Position numbers and translations under genes: made by a program. A DNA stretch of 39,845 bases from Amphimedon queenslandica (Eukaryota > Porifera > Demospongiae > Haplosclerida > Niphatidae): positions 3,980 through 43,824 of the forward strand of contig NW_003546406.1 in the NCBI RefSeq assembly GCF_000090795.2. Direction: 5' to 3'. Below the pieces are notes generated by a model. The model was not told the DNA's origin and ran no database searches. It was given only the letters and a program-made list of their open reading frames with translations. Below are positions 1 to 20,425 of the stretch, one piece after another. The stretch's first letter is position 1; each line of letters opens with the position of its first letter.

Positions 1-36
1 ATTACCTAACTTGTATTTTGTAATAAATATAAATAC

Positions 37-844
37 TTTGACAAATTAAGCCAGCATCATTATGTGACTTGCAGGTATATAAATATGGACTGCTGTGTGT
101 ACAGTTAAAAATATGTCCTTCTGACCCAGTACAATTCAGATTAGTAATACCAAAGGACAGTTGTCCCTCAGTATAGCAATTGTATGTTGGTATAGCACCT
201 ATAATGATATTAATATAAATTATATTATAAATGTATTAACCATATGAAGAGTATCCAAGTTGTCTACAAGTCACTGCAGCATCATTAAAGTCCCATGTTT
301 GATCACACAGTGTAGTCCATGTTCTCTCAACACACAGTTCAACACGACCAGCATATGTCACTGATGATCCACTCAGTCTTACATCACCATCATTACAAAC
401 TTCTGTTATTATTAGTCAAAGATGAAAAACATGTTTATTATGTTTACCTAAACATACAACACTTGCTGCATTAGTTATACCACAATTAATAGCAATACTG
501 ATATCAAAATACTGATTACAAGCCATTAGTGAACTGTCACTACTGGAACAATACATATTTCTCATAACAAATGGTGCCTGCCCTTCTCCATAATAGCTGC
601 CACGCACAGGTACTGATCCTAAAATTATTGTAAATGCAAACAGATTCTTGGAGATAGCTACCTGTCATCTGATGACCAAGCTGTTTGCAAACAACATTAG
701 CGTCAGTTGTATCCCAGAGATGATCACAAATAGTTCCCCACATTTGATTGTAACATATTTCAACTCTTCCTTCATACTCATTGGGACCACCAACTAATCT
801 AACATCACCAGTTGTACACGAAGTATCAACAGTATCATCATTAA
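37..844 (-). other. Gene C SRCR16-SRCR17
   Basis: Exon pairs: SRCR16 662-844 and 448-618; SRCR17 241-402 and 37-198. SRCR16 reads [18 protein letters not shown] and [22 protein letters not shown]17 reads [18 protein letters not shown] and [14 protein letters not shown]. Confidence 0.85.
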
Positions 845-3800
845 CTAATAAAATTAGGATAATAAGTTAATAACTGATTTAAAATTCCAGCAGCTTACTC
901 TGACATATCACATATGCAGCATTTCCATAGTAGCAGTATTGTGAAGTACTATTATTAAATGAGCATTCCCAAATTCTTGATTCAGTTCCAGTACAGTTTA
1001 AATTATAAAACTGCACATGTGCACCATTAGAATAATAATATCTATCAGGACTATGCAAAACACCTACCAGTAAGGAAAGTACTTAAAGAGACATGTAAAG
1101 CAATATCTACCATGACGTGAGAATCCTAATTGAGCACAAACTACACTAGCATCAGCATCATCAAAGCCAGTGTTACAGATAGTCCCCCAAACACCATTCA
1201 CACATAGATTAATCCTACCAATAGAGCTATACCCTGAACCTGAGAGTTTAATGTCACCATGAAGACACTTATCTGTAAGAATGTAATCAATTAAGCTTTA
1301 AGTACAAATTATATTACCATGACAAGTTACTCCTAAATATTTATAATAGTTATTAGAGGAATAACTTCTGTAACAACTGATAGCTCCTTTTGAACAATTC
1401 AACAAAGAGCCCATGATGCTAGAGCAGTAGAACTCATAGGGAAATAATGGAAGGCCAGGATAATCTAGAAATGAGCTAGAATATCCTAGAGCACCTATAG
1501 TAAGCATAATTATGATAATACTAAAACAATGTAACATTTTGTGCTTACTTTGTGAATGACCCGTTGAGTTACAAACAGTTTCAATACCATAGTAATTATT
1601 ATAGTTATCAGCACATATTCCAAACCAAACATGATTGTAACATAATTCAACTCTTCCTTCCACTTTGCTTGTTCCATTAGATAAACGCATTTGACCATTA
1701 GCACAATCAGAATACTCCACAGCAAAACCTGTGTATTTTGAAAGTTTAAGCTTCATTATAAAGATAACTACCATGACAGGCAACTGATACATCAGTGTAT
1801 ACAGTGCAGGATTCCTGTCCTTGTGTACTTGAGGGACAATCCCATATACTCTCTTCATTACCAGTACAATTAAGATTAACAATGTGAAGGGGAATGTCAG
1901 TATCATAATGGAGTCTTCCCATTGAAACTGATCCTAAAGTTGTCAGCAGTCAACATTATGACAAGAATTATGTGCACACACCTAATGCAGTGTATCCTAA
2001 ACGTCTACAGACAACTTGAGCATCATTGTCAGTAAAATGATGATAGCATATACTACCCCAAGTACCATCAACACAAACTTCAACACGTCCAACATCTTCA
2101 GAGTAAGAGCTATAAGGCAACAGTCTAACACTACCTTCAGTGCAATCTAATTATAATATATTCCAGCATTAAATAAACACAAGCATTGGTCATACTGTGA
2201 CATCTGATTGCTGCAGTGTGTCTAGCATCACACCTAGATAACTTAGTGTAATGTGTTAGACTGCATTGCTTAATACTAGTAGCAGATTGAGAGCAGCTCA
2301 TATCAGCTACCAGCAAAATAGCTACACTAGAAGACTCAGCAAGATAAGTCATTCCATTGCCTTTATTAATGAAAAATTAACAAAGTAACTCAAAGTATGA
2401 TAATTACCATTGTAGCCGAGGTCTCTACAGATTAGGTTAGCATCCACATCATAATTATAATTATCCCTATAGCAAAATGCACCCCAGACCCTATTAAGAC
2501 ATATTTGAACTATTCCTTCCACTGCACTTGCTCCATCAACCAAGCGAACTGCATAATCAGTACAATTATCATGTGCAATACCAACACCTACAGTTTTTTA
2601 TTAAGATGAATCATATTTGTTAAAACCTAACCTTGACAAATAAGACCAGCATCATGATAGCTATAGCAAGACCCAGTAGTTGAGTAGGAACAGTTAAGCA
2701 GTGTACTTTCATTACCACTACAATTCACACTGTAAAGGTGAAAAGGTAACCAGGTCTCAGTAAAATATGAAGTTTTAGCTAAAGCACCTATGTATTATAA
2801 ATATAATGAAAGAAAAAATATACAACATTCTACCATAAGGGGAGTATCCCAGCTGTCTACATACCACACTGGCATCATTATTATCCCAACCATTGTGACA
2901 AATGGTGCCCCAAGTTCCATTAATACATACTTCAACTCGACCAAATTCATTATATCTATCATCACCTTCTAAACGAACAGCTCCCTCAATACAAGGAGCT
3001 ATAAGAGAGCAGACAACAAACAGATAAATAACAAAAGCAGATTAAACTTACATTCACATTCAACTCCAGCATGGTATGAATAGCCACAGGAAGAAGTGTA
3101 ATAACTACAGTTTAGTAGAGCGGCTTCACTTCCAGTACAGCTAAAATATGATGAATGTACAATACCAAAACCTTTTCCAAGATTAACAGAACCAGCTCCT
3201 AATAATTAGTCGCATTATATAGTCTAGCCTATGAGCAGCTAACCAATAGGATTATATCCTAATTGTCTACATACAACTTGTGCCTCACGATTATTCCACC
3301 CTCTAGGGCATATTGATTTCCAAACTCCTCCATAGCATATCTCAACTAAACCAACATACTGGGACTGACCACCTGCTAATCTAACATGACCAGTAGTGCA
3401 GTTGGTAGAAGCATTGGATGCTATTAAATATAAAATCGACCATCATAAAAATACTTGTTACTGATACCTGTACATTGTACATTAGCATCTTCATAGTCAG
3501 TACAGGTGTACTGCTGAACAAGATTATGAGGACAATCAAACACGTTTTCTTCACTTCCAATGCAATTTAAGTCAATAATGTGAAAGGATTTGAGTCTTTC
3601 TGTGTATGAACTACTTCTAGCTTTAGCCCCTATAATTAATTATTTATTAATCATGTATGCATAAATTTTCATTATAGGACCTTGTCCAGAAAAACCAACT
3701 TGTCTACATACAACACTAGCATCATTGTCATCCCAATAATCATGACATATAGTACCCCAGGTCTTATTAACACATAGCTCCACTCTTCCCACCAATGGAT

Positions 3801-6800
3801 CAGAGCCACCAACTAGTCTGATGTCACCATTTTTACAAGGAACTATGAATAATGTTAATTAAAATCTACAGGAGCAAGCAAACCCTTACTTTCACACCTC
3901 ACACCAGCATCATACTCATGGCTAGTGCCTGGAATGTACTGTGGTTGTGAGTAGCAGTCAAGCAATGAATTTCCTGAGGAATAGCAGTATGTGTACATTA
4001 ATATTGGACCACTTCCTTCACCAAATTTTGTGTTATACATATTCATATACATGGCGCCTATAGAATGCAAGTAAAATAAATAAATAACTTCATATAAATA
4101 TGTACCAGTAGAGGTAAATCCTAATGCATTGCATACTGTCTGAGCAAAGTAATCACTGTTGTAAGGGTTGTAAACAGTTCCCCATGCATTATTAAGGCAA
4201 ACTTCAACTCTTCCTTCATATTCTGTGCTACCACCAACCAATCTAATATCACCATCAGTGCAATTAGAATAGGTTGAAACACCATGAGCTGTAAAATATT
4301 TGATTGTTCATTAATGAATAAATATATTTAGTTTACCTGGACAAACAACATTAGCATCAGCCCAATTAGATGAACAAACAGGAGCATTAGCATCAACTAG
4401 ACAGTCAAAAATGCTTTTTTCAGTTCCATTACAATTTAAACCAGTTAATAAAGTTATTCCACGTTCTTCACTATTCCATGAAGAAATAACAGCAATTGAA
4501 CCTATAGCACAAGATATATGCATGCATGGCGATAATTTTGCACAAAATACAATGATCAACATTTAAAACAATAATAATTACCGTAAGGAGAAAATCCTAG
4601 CTGCCTACAAATGACACTAGCATCATTATTATCCCAATAGCCATCTCTGCAGATAGTCCCCCATACTCTTTGAACACAAACTTCAACACGACCATAATAG
4701 TATCCACCACCAACAAGACGTATGTCACCAGATGTACAATTTGCTAATGATACAACAACAGAATTAAAACATACACTTTACTAGACTAACCTTCACAGTT
4801 TAACTCAATGGCATTGTTAGTACAATACTGAATACTAGAATGGAGTCCAGAACCACATGACAACAGTGTTGCTTCATTACCCTGACAATTGAAATAAGAA
4901 TAAATGATTGGAAACATTCCACTAGTGGTCCCTCTGGTGGATGAATGACCTATGCAAAATAACATATCTTAGCTTACATTTTTATTAGTGAAACAAACCA
5001 TAGCTATAATATCCCAACTGAAAGCAAGCAATATCAGTTTCAATGTTATTCCAATTGTTATTACTGCAGACAGTTCCCCAGATTCCATTACTACACACAT
5101 GAAGTATTCCTTGGTTAGGTGTAGATCCACCGTAAAGTCTAATATCACCATCTGTACAGTTTACTGGAATATAATTATCTAAATGGTATCAATTAATGAT
5201 AATCACTATTATATGTATACCATTGAGTAGGCAAAAGACAGAAACTGCTGCATTGTACACATTAGGACATGATTCTTTAGTGTTAAACTGACAGTCAAAT
5301 AAGTTACTCTCATTTCCATAGCACCGAACATTATAAAACTGATATGGATAGTTGTAATTGTACCATACACCTCTAGCACTTTTAGCACCTACAATTGTAC
5401 ACTAACAACAGGGAAAAAACAGTAAAAAATGTTTACCATAAGCTGAGTATCCAATGCTGGAACAGACAACACTAGCTAGATTATTAGCAATGACAGTACT
5501 ACCATATCCACACACCATAACCCATGAACCATTGACACAGACTCTTACATTACCATGACGACTAGAAGGGCCACCATATAGTTCTATTTTATTGTTAACA
5601 CAAGGATCTATTACAATATGGGGCAAAAAGTATCAGGTCAAATTCTATTAGGTTTTGTATTCTCACTTTCACATCTGATACTCAATTCTCGATAATTGTT
5701 GCACCCACTATACCACCACCAACTATAATGGTATGGATAATTTCTTTGGTAACAGTTACTTAGATTTGATTGAAAAGCACCACAAGACAGTTCATAAATG
5801 AAAATTGGATTATTACTAACACCAAACTTTGAGCTTGAAAGCACTATACCACCTACACAGCAATATAACTATGTGAACAGAATAAATGACTGTTACCTTG
5901 ATATCCTAATTCATGACACAAAGTGTAAACATTTCTTTCGTTAGAAGAATGTGTAGTACAGACTGAACCCCAAACTCCATTCTCACACACTTCAACTCTT
6001 CCTTCATATTCTGTAGCACCATCAACTAATCTCACTTCACCAGTAGTACAACTAGAATACTTCACATCAGTAACTAAAAAAAGAGTATCAATGAAGTTAT
6101 ACACGTACTGTCTTACATTGACAAGCAAGAGCAGCATCATCATAATGATTGCATGAATATTCACTGAATGCATTCATAGGACAGTCCCAAAGTGAAGACT
6201 CTGTCCCAGTACAGTTAAGATCATTAATGTGAATATGCCAAGTTCCTTCAACATATGTGTTTTTTATTGCAGAAGCACCTAGTAAGGAGAAAAGAATGTG
6301 CTTATAAAATATCTAATAACTTGCTACCATAGGGAGAGTATCCAAGCATTCTACACACTACACTAGCATCTTTTTCATCCCAAAAGTGATCACAAATTGT
6401 TCCCCAGATATTGCTCACACAAACTTGAACTCGTCCATATCTCCTAAAATAGCTACCTGAATCACTGTATAGACGAACAGTACCATTGGCACAAGGAGCT
6501 ACAAAGATAGATCTAGCAATGAAGAGTCAATAATTTATAATAAGCACTTTCACATTTGACTCCAACATCATAAGTGTGTGAACAGTATGATGGTATTAGT
6601 GGAGAATAGGAACAGTTAATTAGATGTGACTCCTGTCCACTACAATGAGTTAAAGACATCAGTATAGGACCTGAGCCTTGCCCAAATTCACTAGCTGTAC
6701 CATATGCAACTGATCCTAAATACTATGTAAATAAGTTATTTTACATATACTTTACCTAGCTCCATGTGTCCTGCTTGCCTACACACAACATTACTGTCAA

Positions 6801-7499
6801 GTGTATCCCAAGAGTACCGCCAAGTCCAACTACTGTGGCTTCTACTGCATACAGTTCCCCATACTCTATTGATGCATATTTCTACACGTCCTTCATACTG
6901 TGTGCTACCATTAACCAGTCTCACTTCACCTTCCATACAGTCTGCTTTAAGTGTACCAATATCTTAATTAAAATAATTTAAAAATAGACACACTAATAGC
7001 TATTGTAGAGTCACTTACTCTGACAAAAGACATTAGCATCTCTGCTTATGGAACAAGCATAGCCAGCCAGACCATTATGTGGACAGGATAGTATAGTGGC
7101 TTCATTTCCTGTACAGTTCAAGTCAATGATAGCATGTGATTGTGCACTAGAACTGACATATGATACCACAGATCCTATAGCACCTGTATAGCACAAAACA
7201 TAAAAGTTATTTGAAATGATACTATCATACCATAAGGAGAATATCCTAGCTGCTTGCATACCACACTGGCATCATTATTATCCCAAAAGTCACTGCATAT
7301 GCTTCCCCAGTATCCATTAGAGCAAACCTCAACTGCTCCATATGAAAGACTTGGATTTGCCTAATAAGTATAATTTTATTACATTAGTATATAATAAATA
7401 ATACAAGGTGCTTACCAGTCTAACTGAGCCATCAGTGCAGGACTCAGTGAATTGAACGGAAGCAGAAAAGAGCAAAATCAAGAAGACTAACTGAAACAT
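37..7499 (-). CDS. Gene C: multi-SRCR protein, 5' part (runs off the window)
   Basis: The start at 7499 gives [20 protein letters not shown], a signal peptide homologous to A and B. 35 exons follow without any lesion, giving 17 SRCR domains. They correspond one to one to B SRCR1-17, and to A SRCR1 and 6-21. The sequence left of 37 reads as intron after the phase-1 donor GTATTT; the next exon is outside or at the extreme edge. Whether C has the IPT-AMOP-VWD-EGF-TM end cannot be seen. A frameless upstream ATG read-through (7568) would pass through the TTTAG before the true start and is not conserved. Confidence 0.87.
899..2146 (-). other. Gene C SRCR13-SRCR15
   Basis: Exon pairs: SRCR13 1982-2146 and 1772-1933; SRCR14 1549-1728 and 1318-1494; SRCR15 1111-1272 and 899-1063. 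SRCR14's mid-domain donor is a standard GTAAGC where A and B have GCAAGC. SRCR15 ends its first half in SRHG. Confidence 0.86.
2196..3842 (-). other. Gene C SRCR9-SRCR12
   Basis: Exon pairs: SRCR9 3681-3842 and 3468-3629; SRCR10 3244-3420 and 3052-3198; SRCR11 2834-2998 and 2632-2787; SRCR12 2408-2587 and 2196-2360. SRCR9 shares B's weak CAAG|GTCCTA donor. SRCR12's second half is the [11 protein letters not shown] type. Confidence 0.86.
3890..4288 (-). other. Gene C SRCR8, same missing disulfide pair
   Basis: Exons 4106-4288 and 3890-4057. [20 protein letters not shown] and [14 protein letters not shown] each lack the usual cysteine. The second half has a Met-rich start ([14 protein letters not shown]) not seen in A or B. 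Confidence 0.87.
4337..5607 (-). other. Gene C SRCR5-SRCR7
   Basis: Exon pairs: SRCR5 5437-5607 and 5221-5388; SRCR6 4999-5178 and 4791-4949; SRCR7 4582-4743 and 4337-4501. SRCR5 has [11 protein letters not shown] and [13 protein letters not shown]7 reads [12 protein letters not shown] and ends DANVVCPG. Confidence 0.86.
5667..6962 (-). other. Gene C SRCR2-SRCR4
   Basis: Exon pairs: SRCR2 6756-6962 and 6548-6715; SRCR3 6328-6498 and 6117-6278; SRCR4 5897-6073 and 5667-5852. SRCR2 carries the long [19 protein letters not shown] loop, the same length as in A and 9 bp longer than in B. SRCR4 has a Tyr/Trp-rich loop ([13 protein letters not shown]). Confidence 0.87.
7019..7499 (-). other. Gene C signal peptide and SRCR1
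   Basis: Exons 7416-7499, 7231-7360 and 7019-7183. Phase-0 first intron as in A and B. Exon 2 reads [19 protein letters not shown]. Confidence 0.87.
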
Positions 7500-7558
7500 T
7501 TTTCCTAAAGAAATATTTATTGCTATAAGCACATAAGACATACACACAGAGAGACTAT

Positions 7559-7774
7559 TACCGTACAAAAGGAAATTTTGGAGGGACTAAATTTTGGCAA
7601 ATTGGTAAATTTTGGATGTTTGGCGAATTTTAATTTGGCAATTTTGTGGCCATGTGCCATTGAGCTTGCGCATAATGGCTCAAAATGGCAAATTTTTATT
7701 TTGGCAAATGGCTATCAAAACCCGCGCCAAATTCGCCAAATTTAACTACCTCCAAAATTTCCTTCCATACGGTA
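7559..7774. mobile_element. MITE-like inverted-repeat element upstream of gene C
   Basis: 216 bp. The left end (TACCGTACAAAAGGAAATTT) and the reverse complement of the right end (TACCGTATGGAAGGAAATTT) match imperfectly for about 45 bp, continuing into TTGGCAAATT / TTTGGCGAATTT. It is flanked by TAT on both sides (7556-7558 and 7775-7777). The homologous flank of gene B (near 20320) has no insert. It has no coding capacity, so it is a non-autonomous DNA transposon remnant. Confidence 0.75.
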
Positions 7775-7835
7775 TATTGTGAGTTGTACCCTGAGACAAG
7801 CTTCACGACACATAAATAGCATTAGCTATCATAAT

Positions 7836-7869
7836 TTGTAGCAATCATGCATGGCATGAATTGCTACAA
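7836..7869. repeat. Palindrome upstream of gene C
   Basis: Arms TTGTAGCAAT and ATTGCTACAA with a 14-bp spacer. This is the counterpart of 20396-20425, pushed further from the start codon by the MITE-like insertion. Confidence 0.6.
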
Positions 7870-8463
7870 CAGTTTACAAGTCTACTCTAGCTTGACTTAT
7901 TAAAATTGAATAAATAGCAACAAGAATTTCTATACAACTAATGTGAACTATGCTACTATGAACAGCAGCTTGTTAAACAAGATCAGAATCAAAATAAACA
8001 TGAATGTCTTCTTTTAATAAAAAAAACATCCACTTATCACACATTTCTGTTACAGGTACTCTTCCTGCAGGATTGAAAGCCATTCAACCTGCTTACCAAA
8101 TATTCTATACATAGTAATATTGTCAAGTCTCAGTACTATAAAAATATAGTGTTGTTTTAGTAAAAAAATCTAAAAATCCAAGTTTAATTGGAATCAACAT
8201 TCTACAAAATCATAATGATTAATGTATGAAAAAAGTAAGAATCAAAAGATTCCTTTTGATGATATACTGTATACAACAAATTACTCTTTATTAGGGGTCT
8301 TAAACTCTATTACTTTGTTTCAATAACCTTATATGCATAATTGCATTACTACTACACTAGTATTATGTAATCCTTACTTTATAATAGCATTACCTCATAC
8401 CAACTTTTTCACAACAAAATTTTGTGTTATAATAATCATAAAAATAACCAAGAATTGATTTCC

Positions 8464-8909
8464 TTAGCAGCACTGTTAAGCTTTGTTTTCATATAGTTTT
8501 GGCTGTTGTGTGGATTCTATGGTTTGCATACAACTATTGCCTGATCTCCATTCCCAAAATTGTTATTGCAAGGCTATATCAAAATCTGGCTTCAAACACT
8601 AATTAAATAAACTTGAGGGTTAATGGGTATACATAGACTAAGTGGTGGTGCCTTTGATACACCGACACACATAGCGAGTTCATAGCAGCATTGTTAAGCT
8701 TTGTTTTCATATAGTTTTGGCTGTTGTGTGGATTCTATGGTTTGCATACAACTGTTGCCTAATTTCTATCTCCACAATTGTTATCGCAGGGCTATATCAA
8801 AGTCTGGCTTTAGTGCACTAATTAAATAAACTACAGATGTTGAGGAATGTTGAAGGTTAATGGGTATACATGCCTAAGTGGTGATGCCTTTGATACACCC
8901 ACACACTAT
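8464..8909. repeat. Two direct repeats of about 210-230 bp
   Basis: Copy 1 is about 8464-8671 and copy 2 about 8682-8909. Both start TAGCAGCA.TGTTAAGCTTTG, share a stretch around TTGGCTGTTGTGTGGATTCT and end in a GCCTTTGATACACC..CACACA segment. A third, diverged single copy is at about 22291-22483 in the A/B spacer. Confidence 0.8.
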
Positions 8910-9276
8910 ACTACAACTCCACTAAAAATGAATTAACAAGATGCATATATTTTTACTAATGGCCAGTTGACAACAGAGTCTGAGCTAACCATCAGACATC
9001 ACACATGTATACACAATACATTATGAATATCTACATGATTTTCAGGCTCAAGTAGATAGTGGTAGATAGTGGAGAGCAGCCTAAAATATTCTTCTTTATT
9101 TTCATATATTTTTATGTATTATATCTATACTAAAATAATGATCCAAAAGGCTTAAGACTTTAACAATTACTGTATACGTTCTTATTTTGTTAAGTACTAT
9201 CTATGTACAGGCTGTAGACCTGTATCTACAGTCCCAGCACTGGGAGACAAAATTTTGACTTCTGATCCCGGCAATC

Positions 9277-9305
9277 GGTAGATTGCCGTAAAACGGCAAT
9301 CTACC
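9277..9305. repeat. Perfect hairpin in the B/C spacer
   Basis: Arms of 13 bp (GGTAGATTGCCGT and ACGGCAATCTACC) around an AAA loop. They are followed by decaying copies of TAAAACGGTAA, so it may be the tip of a palindromic repeat. Confidence 0.7.
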
Positions 9306-9775
9306 ATAAAACGGTAATTAATAAAATGGTAATTTTAATTATATTGATTAAAATTGTGAACATTGATTCACTGCCATGTGTTTATAAATAGTTCAGTGTA
9401 AAGACACTAACTGTTGACAAACAAACTTTATATGTAGACTACACAAACACTTATAAAAATTAGTGCTACGTGTTATCTCTTACAGTTGCTTTAGATCCAA
9501 TTTTCTCAATTGATGCAACTTTTTCTTCTGAATTAAAACTAATCAGTGATGGAAATAGTGAGCTCAACCATTAAAACGCTAAAATAAGAAATATAATTAT
9601 AAAGAAAGGACATCTTCTGAAACTTACTTTAAAATATTGTCTGTAAGGAAAAGACTATAAACTGAGCTACAAAGCGCTTATAGACCTTTCCACTCTCCAA
9701 CCGCCGCCTGGAGCAGCTTTTTGTACTTTTCCAGTATTAAAAAATTGATAGGCTGGTCGGTTAAAAATTTTGTCA

Positions 9776-11553
9776 TCTACCAAAAGTTTGTACACAAAAT
9801 ATTGCCACCAGTATAAGAACAATCACTGTAACAATAAAAGTCATAACAGCAAAAACTATCACAAGAATCTCAGACAATGAGGCTCGTGCTACTGGTGTTC
9901 TAGTCTCGTCCCTACTGGTGTTCTAGACGGAGATGATGTTGGGCTTGAAATTAAATCCTCTACAAATTAAAAATATAATACGCATTGATTTTAATAATTA
10001 TAAATGTACCACAGTTAATTCCTGTATATCCATCTAAGCAACTGCATACAGTGTCTCCAGCAATCAAACGACAAGTCCCTCCATTCACACAAATGTTCTC
10101 TTCACATTTATAGAGTAATGAAAATAATATTAATGTCAAAATATGTCACTTCTAATCAATGTGTTAACTAAGTTATTTTATTAGGTTGATTACCTGATTG
10201 ATTGTAAGCTATTCCTTGATATCCTTCAAAACAGAAGCAACTATACACAAGGAGGATCACAAACAACTTAAAAAAGGTTAAAAATTTTATAGATTTAATA
10301 TTTTTACTTGGCTAAAGTAGATCTATATCTTCTAGAATGTCTAAATCCCCTCCTGTTTCTTTATTAGCCTCTCCAATACTTAAATCACGAATAGCAGCAA
10401 CATGAAAAAAAGCACAACTTGTCATCACCACACAACTACAGGTTAATCAAGAAATAACAACAGTTAAACTAACCTTTAATGCTTTTTCTTTTAGTTCTGG
10501 GGCATTGAACTTTGCATCAAACAATGAAGTGTATTCTGGTTTATAAAAAGTATTCCAGCTACCAGACTGACTGTATGTGAAGATACTATTACTGGGGTCA
10601 TCAATAATCCCTATGTATAAACATATAAAGTACATAGTGTAACAAGAGTAACATACATGTTTGGCTAAAATTTGTATGTAAGTCTTAATGAAAACTTGGT
10701 TGATAAAATGCTGCTCACAATACAATTAGTGAATTAAATAATTGATCACAGTACATTAAGAGAGTCAACATTAGTTGGTATTGATACAGTGCTTTGACCA
10801 AGAGAAACAGCAACTGCATCTATTTATGTTAAAATATAATGTATACATTTAAAGCGGATACCATATGGAGAGAATCCTTGTTGTGTACAAACAACTGAAG
10901 CTTCAGTATCAGTCCATGATGAATCACAAATTGTACCCCATGTCTGACTAACACACAAATCAACTCTACCATATGATGGAGGGGAACTGGTATCTCCAAC
11001 AATACAAATATCTCCATCAGTAGATCTAAATAATTCTATCATTTACAATAAAATACCATAGTGGGAAAAATTAACATAGTTTCATTTTTGCAATTGGTAG
11101 TACTGAGATCAATACATTGGAATTACGGAATCACCTATATCAAGTGCTGCTAAATATTCCCACTGTACAGTATAAGAATAAGCATCATCATAAAGTAGAT
11201 CTACCTTCACACTTTACTCCGGCTAGTCTAGAGTTGTGACAGTTAGAAAGATGGTACAAACTTTTATTACAGTCCAACAAAGAGTCTTCCCTCCCTGTAC
11301 ATTGTAATCTAGTCAACAGTATAGGTAGTTTACTTAGACCATAACTAGACCTATCATTGGGTACTGAGTCCTAACAACAAAAATAAGTTGATTAACAACT
11401 TATTTAGACATTAAAATACCAAATGCTTGATACCCTGCCTTTTTACATGCTACATTAGTCTGAGTCTTCTATAGTCCAACCATCATCACAGACAGCTCCC
11501 CAAACATTTTTAATGCATACTTCAACTCTTCCTTCAAATGGAGTTGTTGTATT
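9776..11553 (-). pseudogene. Decayed 3' end of gene B (SRCR26-27, VWD, EGF, TM remnants)
   Basis: Pieces in gene order: 11420-11553 (SRCR26 first half, with a 4-bp insertion giving TAA after EDSD); 11205-11370 (SRCR26 second half, one base longer than in A); 10862-11035 (SRCR27 first half, open, but the first cysteine is replaced, ELFRSTDGD); about 10757-10819 (SRCR27 second half, breaks off after SLN); 10474-10610 (VWD end, open); 10308-10435 (frameshift in a T run after KLC, and a TAG before the donor); 10194-10266 (EGF1, about 29 bp lost, TAG after CDPPCV); 10010-10117 (EGF2, open, but the TAG acceptor of A reads TCATTAC); about 9776-9959 (TM exon, with a duplicated 15-bp segment shifting the frame). 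The join near 10720-10757 lacks everything equivalent to A 24665-27250. Confidence 0.85.
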
Positions 11554-11753
11554 GTTCATATAAAAGAACTCAATTAATACAACAATTAAAATAAGAGAGA
11601 CAATCACAGAATTATACACTACACAAAAATACTGTTAATTACAAAAATTACTAAGTATTTATACCAACAGAGAATCCACACAAATGTTAGTAACCACAAC
11701 TATGAATTATAATATATTAATTAGTCATAAGACGTTGCATGTAATAACATTAA

Positions 11754-20266
<8,513 letters not shown>

Positions 20267-20395
20267 TTTTCCTAAAGAAAAACAATAGTGCAACATATTT
20301 ACATATCTAATATACTCATTATACTGTGGATGAGTTGTACGCTGAGACAAGTCACACAAACTTCACTACACATAAAGAGCATTAGCTAGCACAAA

Positions 20396-20425
20396 TTGTA
20401 GCAATTGATGCATGAATTGCTACAA
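20396..20425. repeat. Palindrome upstream of gene B
   Basis: Arms TTGTAGCAATT and AATTGCTACAA with the spacer GATGCATG, about 130-160 bp upstream of the B start codon. A related palindrome lies upstream of gene C (7836-7869). Confidence 0.6.

Larger units (their letters stand above)
7775..9775. other. Spacer between genes B and C
   Basis: AT-rich and non-coding. Apart from the listed repeats it is similar in patches to the A/B spacer, for example AAGTTTAATTGGAATCAAC at 8180-8198 and near 21720, and GGCCAG.TGACAACAGAG near 8962 and 22536. Confidence 0.7.

Noticed and set aside
9776..11553. Gene B as a complete membrane receptor through alternative splicing
   Set aside because: Too many independent lesions (stops, frameshifts, lost acceptor, deleted domains and tail) for any splicing path to rebuild the A-type C-terminus.
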